Shown here: in pieces, positions 55,560 to 64,000 of the stretch | How positions within the stretch are numbered: the first letter of the stretch is position 1 | Layout: every line of letters starts with the position of its first letter | Assembly (NCBI GenBank): GCA_038030265.1 | Contig: CM075943.1 | Location: 35,402,001 to 35,466,000, forward strand | Length of the DNA stretch: 64,000 nt | Origin: Corythucha ciliata | Lineage: Eukaryota; Arthropoda; Insecta; Hemiptera; Tingidae | Direction of reading: 5' to 3' | Translations under genes and position numbers: made by a program | The notes under the pieces: generated by a model | Databases searched by the model: none | What the model was told of the DNA's origin: nothing | What the model saw: only the letters and a program-made list of their open reading frames with translations

Positions 55560-55613
55560 ACTCGCAGCTTATACCGGTTTCAATGCCTCACCGCATCATC
55601 ATCAGTAAGCCTA
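55560..55613 (-). ncRNA. Type I hammerhead ribozyme motif of a Penelope-like element
   Basis: On the minus strand the order is helix I strand AGGCTTA (55612-55606), core CTGATGA (55605-55599), helix II GATGC/GCATT with a 6-nt loop, core GAAA (55581-55578), a minimal helix III CC/GG, cleavage triplet GTA (ending 55572), and helix I return TAAGCT (55571-55566). Helix I pairs five Watson-Crick bases plus a G-U. The very short helix III with GAAACCGG is the form described for hammerheads in Penelope-like retroelements. It sits about 160 nt beyond the element's stop codon, where the terminal repeat is expected. One extra U lies between CTGATGA and helix II, so activity is uncertain. Confidence 0.6.
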
Positions 55614-56741
55614 AGTACAACAAACAATCAACAGTATTTTACAATAAAAACATATTTTCGGTTATTACAGTGATGTACCTTCAAAACTAAAACACATTCA
55701 CAAGGTCGTTACGCCCCGTCGTCAAGAAAAGTACTAATAAGAAAAAACAATAACAAAAGGAAGTCGTACATTAGGCGGGGTCATTCTCCGTACCACCCTC
55801 TTGGTTCAACCTCGCATTTCGAGTAAACAATGATAACATTGGAGTCAGTTCAAATGACTTGATATTATTTATACATTCAAAATCATCTGTCTGTTCACAT
55901 CTGAAGATTTCGAATTTCTCCCACCAATCTAGTATAGGACCTTTATCTAAGCAATGTAAGGGCCGTATTCAGAAACGCACCTTTACGAGACCTTAACCTT
56001 TGTGGCTCCTTATAGCAGGAATTTGTATTCAGAAACCAACCTTATCCGCATTGGCTAAGGAACTGTAAAGGAGTTCTTTAAGGCATGAAAAAATTGTATT
56101 CACAAAGCCACTTTTACCTTCGTGGTTCCTTTAAAGAATGTTATTTGCTGGTTATACTTATGATAACTCTAAGGAAGCTCGGGAGCTTCCTTTACAGTTC
56201 CTTTAAGCCTTGTCTTGTGTTGTAGTGTTTCTACTGTAATTATTTTCCCTCGGTAAATGTGAGAAATGGAAGAATTTATTGTGTTTTTCGACTCGCTCAA
56301 TCTTATTTCGGATCTCCAATGGCGTAATGAGCGACACAGAAGAAGCACACTATCTGAATCCAATTCGGTTCTCCAAAAGCTCTCGTTTCGGTCAGATCAG
56401 ACTGTTTGAAACGTTGAGATTTTGATCCGTCGAGCGTCGACCGACTGAAGGGTTCAAGTTTCTCTACGGCTGTCAAACTTTCACAAATTACTGAGAATTT
56501 ACGCGACGGGAAATCTTCAAGTGACGGTCCCATACCACGATTTGTCAATTTATCTTTTTTGTGTTGTGCCTCCCCTTGTGTTTCAAGTGTGACCGTCCTA
56601 TCTATTTCATTATTTTCGTTTTGTACGGGATTGGAACCTAGGCCAAAATAAATAATTTATAGGTCTGAAAATAATTATTTCGTCAAAGTGCACGGTGAGT
56701 GGCACCGTTTCGACCTCTAGCACACTACCGCGGCCGGAGCT

Positions 56742-56904
56742 GGGGCCAGGAAAAGGCCCCAGTGCCAGTGCGGCCTGGTCAGAGGTGTCAGGGAAAAATG
56801 ACGCAAGTGTGGTTCCCACGAAGGGATAATGTTATTTCTTATACGGGGTCCCTGGATCCCTCTTGCGGCATTTTCTTTCCAACCGTTCGGAATAAGGCCC
56901 CAGT
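56742..56904. mobile_element. Palindromic MITE, GGGGCC...GGCCCC type
   Basis: GGGGCCAGG and AAGGCCCCAGT near the left; TTCGGAATAAGGCCCCAGT at the right. TGACGCAAGTG / CTTGCGGCATTT pair inside, as in 37354-37485. Confidence 0.4.
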
Positions 56905-57373
56905 CGCAAGGGCGCACGAAAGCCCTCGCTCATCGTTGTCGGCGCCACCTCGTGAGACCCCCTGCAGCTAAAAGGCTTCTCTTCCATCCAAAACTCCTCT
57001 TTAGAACTTCAGTGGGGGCAGAAAACTGCGTTATTCCCCCGGAGTTTTAAACGGATTTTTGCCTATTACTCGAATACTGCGCGTTCCACGAAAACTTCTT
57101 CTGAGTCACACGTTGAAGAGCGTTACATTTCCTTCGAAATTCACAGGACAAACTCATTCCTCATAGGAACCGAGCAACGGCCGTCGCAGACAGTTTTGTG
57201 ACCTACGAGGTGTCAGCCAACCGGTGACGCCGGTGGAATCGTGAACATAAAGGAAGTGTCTGAAAGCATTGCGGGGCTAATAAAACAGCTTATATATTTT
57301 CCCAGTGGCCAAAGAGTGAATCATCCGTTCCATTTTTCAGATTGGGTGGTTTCCCCGGTGTCGTCGGCTGCAA

Positions 57374-57652
57374 TTATTGTGCACATATACTCCGCTTAAA
57401 ATCTCCGTAGGTGACGGGAGTCTGGATGAGTCTCAAAGTAGTTGTGTTTTGCGGCCCAAGGATGGAATTTGTAGATGTTGTCACCCGTTGGCTACATTCG
57501 AATTTTCCAAAATAGAACCGTAGCCGTTGCTCGATCACGCAGTCTCCAGCAGGGCATTCCCTTGTGGGACAATGGCCGCTTTCCGCACAAACTTTGCGGT
57601 TCTCTTCGGTCTTGAACTTGTCCACGCTCATCAATAAATTAAAATTACGCAA
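57374..57652 (-). CDS. Unassigned Cys-containing frame within the 3.36-kb element
   Basis: 92 codons, or 84 from the second ATG (MSVDKFKTEENRKVCAESGH). Contains C-x6-C-x4-C-x4-C spacing (CAESGHCPTRECPAGDC), then a Thr/Ser-rich tail. No family recognised. It could be an exon of the element's own gene or chance. Confidence 0.25.
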   Translation of the reverse strand: MRNFNLLMSVDKFKTEENRKVCAESGHCPTRECPAGDCVIEQRLRFYFGKFECSQRVTTSTNSILGPQNTTTLRLIQTPVTYGDFKRSICAQ

Positions 57653-57786
57653 TGTTAATTGGGAAAGGACTCGGCAGGTTACGATCGAGTTGGCATTGCA
57701 TTGTTATCTATTCCTGGTTGCCCCGTTCATGTAAGTTCTACATTGGAAGCTTGCTGCAAATCGGTTTTTTTTTCAATAACTCAGTC

Positions 57787-58160
57787 TTGATGGCTTTGTA
57801 GGCATCAAAATTACGTAAAATGGAACTTAAGTGACTACGCTGGGGGATTATCGAAGGAAGGATCGCCGCTATCTAAAAAAAATGAAAATAAATCGGTGCC
57901 GGTCCTTGCTCGTGAGTATCCTATCGCTCAACATTTGACATCTTGTCATCAATACAAATCGGGCAACTTATTTCAATCGTAGTGTCCTTTCTAGTACAAA
58001 GGTTCATTAGTGGAAATTCTACAGACGCCCGTCATTTCCCGGCGATGTCGAGCTTGGGTAATGTAAATTACCTCGTTGACGTGGTGAGTGCACAAGAGGA
58101 ATTTCGCGATTTGAAATCACTTGAACCGCAACACGTCGACAGAAGTGGCTTAGTTAGTAC
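57787..58160 (+). repeat. Repeat T, copy 2 (empty site)
   Basis: Aligns with 41262-41564 plus 44268-44335. At 58083-58095 it reads GGTGAGTGCACAAGAGG without the LTR or LINE. A 114-codon frame over it is not shared in intact form by copy 1. Confidence 0.65.
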
Positions 58161-58612
58161 TTCGGGAGTTCGGAATGCCGGAGACAAGGGCTTTGTGATG
58201 ACAAGAGTGAGTTTTCCGTTGTTATTCAAGAGAAAAGGCCAGTTCACAATTTATTGTCGGTACGGGAACGTAAATGCGAATGGGTGACAGTAGTCGGACC
58301 AGAGCAATCGTTTCATTTCAAACCCTTTCACGTTGCCATCCCGTCAATTTTGAAGTGGCTTAACTTTTAACTAGCGCGTTAGGCTCGTTTCACATATACG
58401 AGGTTTCTCGCGGCGTGGTTTTGGCTGCCGCGTATTGACCACGTACACCTTTACACACGTGCGGTACATATTACTTGGTTCGATGAGAAAGCGGCATTCA
58501 CGCGGATTACACGCGGGGGCCTCGTGAAACCGTATTTGTGTGAAATGCTTAACGTATAATGTCCACGTGCTCCTTTTATAGTGCTGATGCTGCTGAAGAA
58601 GATTACCTCACC

Positions 58613-58699
58613 CTGATGCTTGGAAAAGAATCTGAAGAAGGATACACGGTCCTTTCCAGCCCTCGAGTAGCACCCAACAAACGCGTAGTTCATCGGCAT
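58613..58699 (-). pseudogene. THAP-domain first exon remnant
   Basis: From the ATG at 58699: MPMNYAFVGCYSRAGKDRVS, FFRFFSKHQG, then possible donors G|GTGAGG or GAG|GTAATC. The GC-x8-VSFFRF layout is typical of THAP N-termini. The first zinc-binding Cys appears replaced by Tyr, so zinc binding would be lost. Later ligands (C...H) were not found downstream. Confidence 0.42.
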
Positions 58700-59639
58700 T
58701 TCGTTCTTTTTGGATCGGTCGAATAAACGCCATTTGTGTATTGTAGAATAAAAAGACCACGTTTCGATGATTATCTAGTCAAAATTCATTTTCCAAGTAA
58801 CATAGGAACAAGACTTCTTGGCCGAGCGATGTGGGGAATACACATTCTGTTCTGCCTCAGTGACTGAAACCCGGACGAAACTATCACCGTCTGTGGATCA
58901 ATTGCTTACAATAGACCTAAATTTCAGCTCATAAAACATAAAACAACTTTTGGAACGTTAAAATTAAGTAAATATAAATAAATCACTCAATACTGTAATA
59001 AATTTGGGGTAACCAGGAAAGGTAATATAACCCAACTCTTATCTCGTGTCCGTTCCCGATAGGCTGGCATTTCATACAATTTTGATAACTAATGGGCTTT
59101 TGAAGGCTTAAATAGCGAGAGGTTTCACATGATAAAGCGTACAGTCACCATTAAAAGCATATTTTCATTGTTTATTTGCTTTAAGGCCCCTTTAGCTAAA
59201 GGAACTGCCGAGGAACTCTAAAGGAACGTTTCTGAATACGATTTTTAAAGGAATCGCTAAAGGAACCTTAACTAAAGGAGCTCCTAAGGGGACGTAAAGG
59301 TTAGTTTCTGAATACGGCCCTAAGACTTCAACGCCATTTTCTTTATCAAACATGTGTCCCGATTCGCGAAGATGGTCTTTAAATTCCGATGCACACTGGA
59401 TTTTGGGAGATGTTCTTTCACTCTACATTTTATTTTTCTGCCAGTCTGGCCGACGTACGCCTTCCTGCATGTGCAGACCAACTTATAGACCCCACTGCGC
59501 TCTTTTTTAACAATATAAGTAAGGCCATACATTATGTGTAACCCACAGAACTTGGTGTTTCTATCTGGCACTGGAAACGATTCCAGGGCTATAGCCTTAT
59601 AAATACAACCAGCCAGAGGGATTAACAAAACCCTTCATT

Positions 59640-60205
59640 AAGTTTCGTCTGCCTATTGCAGGGATTTGTGCTCTTATACGATTTTAGATTGTGCCCTTGG
59701 GGCACGACACCGTCATGATCGGCACCCTTTTCATCTTAAGCCTTTTCTTTGAGAAAATCCTGGATCCGCGCATGGTCGTGTAAAATCGCATTGGAGTGAT
59801 GTCACGCATCCCTTCGGGGGTAATTTAACCCACAGTGTTTTTCAATCTCAAGTGTGCCGCCCGCAACTCACTTGAACGCCTCGCAGATTATAAGGATATA
59901 ATCATTGCTTTGTCTGCTCACCTTGCATGGCCTTATAGAAGATACCTACCTTAGTTTATTCGTTCGGAGACGGTTTAATACGTCTGAACTTATCTTTGCC
60001 TCGCTGACTGTATCCTAATTACCTTACGAATCAGTCCGGAAATTTTATTTCCTTTGTGATTTCCAGGCGACCGTACACCTTCTGTTGGTGTCATTTGTGT
60101 CTGTTACTTTTCAGTGATATTACTTTTATTGTTATTTCGCAGCACCTTCATTTAAAGCATACAATGGTGTGAACAAGGGTTGTCAACTAGCTTTGCAATT
60201 ATCAT
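59640..60205. other. Region between Penelope remnant and LINE tail
   Basis: No RT motif or other domain found on either strand. Confidence 0.3.
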
Positions 60206-60212
60206 TGAAATT

Positions 60213-60575
60213 TCTAGGACCTTCGCGAAAATAATTCTTGTAAGGAGTAATAGCAATGCTGATTCATGGAACTTTTAAGTCGACGCTCGAATCCAAGAAT
60301 TCCCTCTTGCTTCAGGATGTCTGGAAGACTATTATAAAATTTCAGCACATTGTAAAAGAAGCTATTTTGAAATGTAGCAGTGCGAAGCTGGGGAAGACGA
60401 ATTTGATTCTCATTTCTAGAAGGTATGAATGACTTTCACCGATTTCTCCAGATAGGCGTTCGTGAACATATATCGCACAGTTATAAATGTAAAGACAAGG
60501 AATACTTAAGATGTTTAGTTTAGTCCCTAGGCTTATTTAACATTAGTCTTACGATCCTATTCAAGTTAGGCCTGT
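60213..60575 (-). pseudogene. 3' end of a Jockey/CR1-type LINE ORF2
   Basis: Minus strand. LNRIVRLMLNKPRD (about 60576-60535), then LNILSIPCLYIYNCAIYVHE (about 60523-60464) and, after a frameshift near 60430, RNENQIRLPQLRTATFQNSF, FYNVLKFYNSLPDIL to a stop at 60213. The order 'R..ll.kpRd', 'L.IlsiP.LYIy', 'TR....lrlP', 'yN.LP..lk' is that of the post-RT region of non-LTR elements without RNase H. A MITE cuts it off at the upstream side. Confidence 0.65.
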
Positions 60576-60748
60576 CCAGTGGAAGCGTTTTCGACCGGCG
60601 CGACAACGAGCGTACATACAAAATGACTTGAATTGAATTCACCGCAGCTAAGCCTGCAGTGGACGATGTCACATTCAATTTGAGTCTTTGGGATGTCCGC
60701 TTGTTGTCGCGCGTCGAAGCGCCGCTAGAAAACGCTTCCAGTGGACGA
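60572..60748. mobile_element. Foldback MITE with TCCAGTGGAAGCGTTTTC ends
   Basis: TCCAGTGGAAGCGTTTTCG at the left is mirrored by GAAAACGCTTCCAGTGGA at the right. CGCGACAACGAGCG / CGCTTGTTGTCGCG pair inside. It breaks the LINE tail. Confidence 0.6.
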
Positions 60749-61049
60749 CCGACCACATCGCTTGCCGCCGCTCGCCCCTTGAGCCGCGCGAATCCGCACC
60801 GCTTTGAAACCGCGTATGTGTGAAACGAGCCAACTGGTTCCGCAAAAAAAAAAAAGATAGAAAAGCGTATCACTCGTGATAATAGGAATCCTAGGCGGCA
60901 TTCATTTTTATCTTATCGTCCCCTCGCCTCATGTTCGTAATTTTGAATGGCGTTGTGGAAACAATTTAGCTCGTTTGCAATATTTATATACTCAACTAGC
61001 ACAACAAGCTGTTATTCTTCCGTCTTACGTGAACGTTTATTGATTTCAG

Positions 61050-61128
61050 GTGACCTGTCCGGTCAGACATTGGTGACGAGGGAGAAAGGGGCTCGTCGGT
61101 CAGCCTCTGTAAAGTCAGAGTTGGATCT
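61050..61128 (+). CDS. Candidate internal coding exon
   Basis: Acceptor TTTATTGATTTCAG at 61049 and donor GATCT|GTGAGT at 61129. The 79-nt exon is open in the frame DLSGQTLVTREKGARRSASV, KSELD (entry phase 1, exit phase 2). Strong splice sites and a higher G+C than the flanks favour a real exon. No partner exon is found; product unknown. Confidence 0.4.
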
Positions 61129-61134
61129 GTGAGT

Positions 61135-62220
61135 TTTACTTCTATCTTCATTATTTTTAGAGACACAAGGGGTATTCATGAAAAATGTTAAACCTTGTAT
61201 TTGTTATTTGCTAAATTCCGAACAGATGGGTAAGGCCATAGAAACGGAGAAACTGAACACAAAAAATACGAAATAACAGGGTTTACGTCGATAACATATG
61301 TTAAACTTCAGAGCATGAATACCCCTACCAAAGTCATATGGATTACAAGTTGCACCACTCCACCCCTCCCGCCCTAAATCAGCGGTCTCAAATTAATTTC
61401 TCATTTTTGATCCCACAAGATAGCACTGCGTTCTTTACTTTATTCAAGTTCAGTTCACATGGTTCCTTTATTTTAGCCCTTTGTGAACTGCAGAGCAGAA
61501 ATTATATAGTTTGAAGATCAGGGTCGTACTGAGGCTACTTCTTCTGGGTGGAAGGGGCGGATTCCCCCCACACCACCACAAAAGAAGCTGTAAAATTGGG
61601 CGTTCTTCTTCCTGACGTTACTTGTTCTCATCGTGTTTTTGTCCCTTCGTTACAGTTTCAACGAACATTTCGTCAATACGATCATAACATTAAAACTAAG
61701 TGCTGTGAAAGACGCAGGATCAATGCTGCAAAGCACACCAGGTTGAAGTACAGAAGTAGCACTGCGTGTTGTAAGGATGATTAGGGTAACGAGTTAGTAG
61801 ACCCATCAAACCGGAACACCCGTGGTTAACGATAAAGGGGGGGGGGCTACCTTTGCAACAAATTAAATGTTTATTTATTTATTTCAGGAATCTTGAACGA
61901 ATTTGAATAACTAGTTACCTACTTATTATTGTCAGAACATGGCATTTTTTGTATAGTAAGTTCAAGTTTCCTGGTTGTAATAAGGCCCCGTTTACAAACT
62001 GTCTGTCAACCCATTGACGTGCGTCTGTGGAAGTTTCAGTCTGTGGAAGTGTGGAGCCTGTGAAACCTATGAAAATGCTTTATTTTACTAGGGAATAAAT
62101 TGGTTTGGTTGCGCATAGACTCCACAGGCGCTTGGCACATGAAGAACTTATGAACGTGGTCTAATACATATTTTTTTAAGTTACTGCAGCACATTTCTCT
62201 AAAATTGAAATTAAAAATAG
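61135..62220. other. Spacer
   Basis: AT-rich; a 78-codon frame at 61548 has no recognisable domain. Confidence 0.3.
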
Positions 62221-62228
62221 TAATTATA

Positions 62229-63087
62229 CAGGGTGGAAGGAGATAAGTGTGACAAAAAAAAATTGGTGAAAATAGACATCATTTGCGACCAAAAACACTA
62301 TGTACCTACACCATGGTCCGAAAATCAAAACCCCTCGAGATATGATTTTTCAAACGCTTTTTCATGGCTTACTTACATCAATTTTTTCAACTAACTGCGA
62401 GAAAATTGCTTTCAATTTGCATTTTTGCAACTTTTTGGTGATGGATTCGGAAATAGCACACTATTTTCTGTCAGGATTAGCAATTTGCGGTGGATATGAA
62501 CTATTTTATGTGGCCTCAAATGCGGCTCCAAGTCGTGCAAATGAGGGATTTTTTTTTTTTTTAAGTCAGTCCCCGTTTGTCTAAAAACAAATCACAAAAC
62601 TTGTTCAAATTTTTCAGGTCAAAACAAGCGATTTTGAAGAGAATAATCATTATTTTAAGTTATAAGGGCCTAAATAACAGAAATGTACCTTAGTTTTCTT
62701 CATGATCTGTCAACGTTTTATTTTTCAAAATAAAACCCACCAATCACCCATGAAAAAACGTCCCAAAGCATCAAACAATAATTTATTTTCATAATTAATT
62801 GATTTTCCAAAAAATGTAAAAAAAGTACGATTCTTGGTTTGCCGCCCCCATATAAGCCATTTGCCTTTGACTCATCAATGAAAAGAAGTGCCCGACCTCC
62901 CAGGTGTTCGTTTGGAAGCGACAAGTCGCACTAGACTAAGAAAAGAGATATATGCAATTTAAAACGTTTGGAAAATCATATCTCAGAAACAATTGAGTTT
63001 CGGGATCTGATGTATTGGCATTTTCGATTGCAAATAAGGTCTACTTTCATCCACAAAGTCCGTGCTTGATTCGGAACATCCTGCATA
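62229..63087. mobile_element. Foldback F1c, shortened, with nearby insertion
   Basis: The left end CAGGGTGGAAGGAGATAAGT follows TA, with F1 landmarks to about 62640. The right arm (62972-63085) is divergent and ends near GGAACATCCTGCATA. The centre (62650-62965) does not match F1a or F1b. Confidence 0.5.
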
Positions 63088-63119
63088 AAAATGGTCAAGG
63101 GCCGAGACGAGTTTACAGT

Positions 63120-63269
63120 AGGTCTATTCGTTTGTCGTCCCGGACTACTCCGAGCAGCACGAAATTTTGCAACCTCGCGGGTTATCATGTGAAATAACGC
63201 GAAAAAATAATGAAAGGTTAGTACTTTCAGTGCTAACAGTGCAGCTCCGGACGACAAACGAATAGACCT
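63120..63269. mobile_element. MITE with AGGTCTATTCGTTTGTCGTC ends, copy 2
   Basis: 150 bp, nearly identical to 13942-14094. The AT duplication is not evident here. Confidence 0.65.
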
Positions 63270-64000
63270 CATGTCCAATCTCGTATTCCTAGGTGTTTAA
63301 ACCGCATCTACTGTGTACATAATGAAACAAAGTGATAACTACAAATTTTTAACAAATTTGAGAGCAGAAGCCCCCCAAGGAAAAGTTGAAAACCTACGCC
63401 CTTTCATGAAAGCTTGTTCGTAATTGAATAAAGTAAGAATTGCAGAGGCATCTATCGGGATCGATTTTCCCAAAATGCTTCGGGACCGTGTCTTATCAAA
63501 AGCGACGCGACTTGTAATCCATATGACTTTGACCCCTACAATCAAATTGAAGGGGAACATCATCATCATCATCATTAAAAAAATTGTATTTGATTAATTT
63601 ATCTATAATTAATTTTGACGTACAGTTTGTTCCATTATTCCCCACCCACTTCCTTGAAGACATCAATAAAGTCGCCGCCGATATTAGATATTACTCACTA
63701 CCTATACAAAGTAAGTGGGTAGTTATATAGAATCTATACTATAACGATATCGCCCCCTTGGAGGCAGTGAAAGGCTGCTGCGGGGCGGTGAGCTGTTTTT
63801 GGGCAGAAGGGGGGCGGTGAGTGTGCCTCAGGCGATCGGGGGGCGATGAGCATGCTTGATTAGGCGATAGAGCCCAACCTCCCGGTCCACGTGACATAAA
63901 ACATAAGTAGCGCAAAAGCAAAAGGGTTTTGAAGAAGGAGTGGTAAAGAAAAAAAAAAAAAGAACTCTCATTATCGGCTTGGCGAGAAAGGTTGGGACTG
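63270..64000. other. Right edge of window; no gene recognised
   Basis: CATCATCATCAT microsatellite near 63560. G-rich GGGGGGCGATGAG / GGGGCGGTGAG repeats at 63780-63850. No supported gene. Confidence 0.3.

Larger units (their letters stand above)
55960..59320. mobile_element. 3.36-kb TAA-flanked element with GGGCCGTATTCAGAAAC ends
   Basis: Ends GGGCCGTATTCAGAAAC and the inverse GTTTCTGAATACGGCCC extend to about 28 bp of inverted repeat, flanked by TAA (55957-55959 and 59321-59323). Removing one TAA plus the element restores the Penelope frame. The 3-bp duplication suggests PIF/Harbinger. Subterminal DNA repeats CCTTTACAGTTCCTTTA-type words. It holds repeat T copy 2, a MITE, a THAP-like remnant and two unassigned minus frames, but no transposase I can identify. 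Confidence 0.7.
55771..59628 (-). pseudogene. Penelope-like element GIY-YIG region, interrupted
   Basis: The frame at 59628-59320 encodes a GIY-YIG nuclease core: SGVYKLVCTCRKAYVGQTGR with GVY (46-48), YVG (58-60), then R69 and KEH. Such nucleases follow the reverse transcriptase in Penelope-like elements and nick DNA for insertion. Near 59380 a frameshift moves the family-typical sequence to another frame (GHMFDKENGVEVL). The 3.36-kb element (55960-59320) interrupts it. Across the insertion, with one TTA retained, the frame continues as HCLDKGPILDWWEKFEIFRC to a stop at 55771. No RT domain is visible upstream of 59630, so the element is 5' truncated. Confidence 0.68.

Noticed and set aside
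56169..56548. Minus frame MDSDSVLLLCRSLRHWRSEI as a Harbinger transposase start
   Set aside because: Its position near the end of the 3.36-kb element is suggestive, but no RRWW or DDE motif follows.
58384..60836. One 2.45-kb element with ends GGCTCGTTTCACA / TGTGTGAAACGAGCC
   Set aside because: It would cross the well-supported border of the 3.36-kb element at 59320; more likely two separate MITE ends.
60520..60873. 117-codon minus frame
   Set aside because: Runs through a foldback MITE; only its last part (RIVRLMLNKPRD) is meaningful, as LINE sequence.

Overview
This looks like an AT-rich, repeat-dense piece of an arthropod genome, most likely an insect. A hemipteran is possible, but the sequence does not prove it. 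The support is spliceosomal introns with GT-AG borders, an Inr/DPE-type core promoter, several classes of insect-type transposons, and no long uninterrupted genes. The longest open frame (620 codons) belongs to a retrotransposon. I see no rRNA, convincing tRNA, CRISPR array or operon.

Layout. At 0.1-0.9 kb is the 3' half of a spliced tyrosine recombinase (Crypton-like). At 4.2-5.3 kb is a four-exon gene on the minus strand whose phases fit, with a predicted 215-residue product I do not recognise. At 7.9-14.2 kb lie two neighbouring PIF/Harbinger-type elements with TAA target duplications; the second holds an extra 1.65 kb with gene-like exons and a nested MITE. From 15 to 35 kb there are foldback elements of several families, composite repeats, degenerate minisatellites and a candidate promoter with a non-coding first exon at 22.57 kb. 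At 35.5-36.6 kb is a broken non-LTR retrotransposon without RNase H. At 41.26-44.33 kb a repeat was hit first by an LTR element (now a solo LTR) and then by a 5'-truncated RT/RNase H LINE; an empty paralogue lies at 57.8-58.2 kb. At 45.8-51.3 kb there are more foldbacks, including two interleaved inverted repeats. At 55.2-60.6 kb are a LINE tail, a Penelope-like element with a hammerhead ribozyme motif and a GIY-YIG domain, a 3.36-kb TAA-flanked element inserted in it, and another LINE tail.

Most of the window is therefore nested mobile DNA. Paralogous copies inside the window act as empty sites, so several insertions can be delimited to the base. Three unrelated foldback families occupy the same TA-rich spot in a composite repeat, and at least five foldback families share a subterminal motif. 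The probable host material is limited to the 4.2-5.3 kb gene, the 22.57 kb promoter, and single candidate exons at 48.16 and 61.05 kb.
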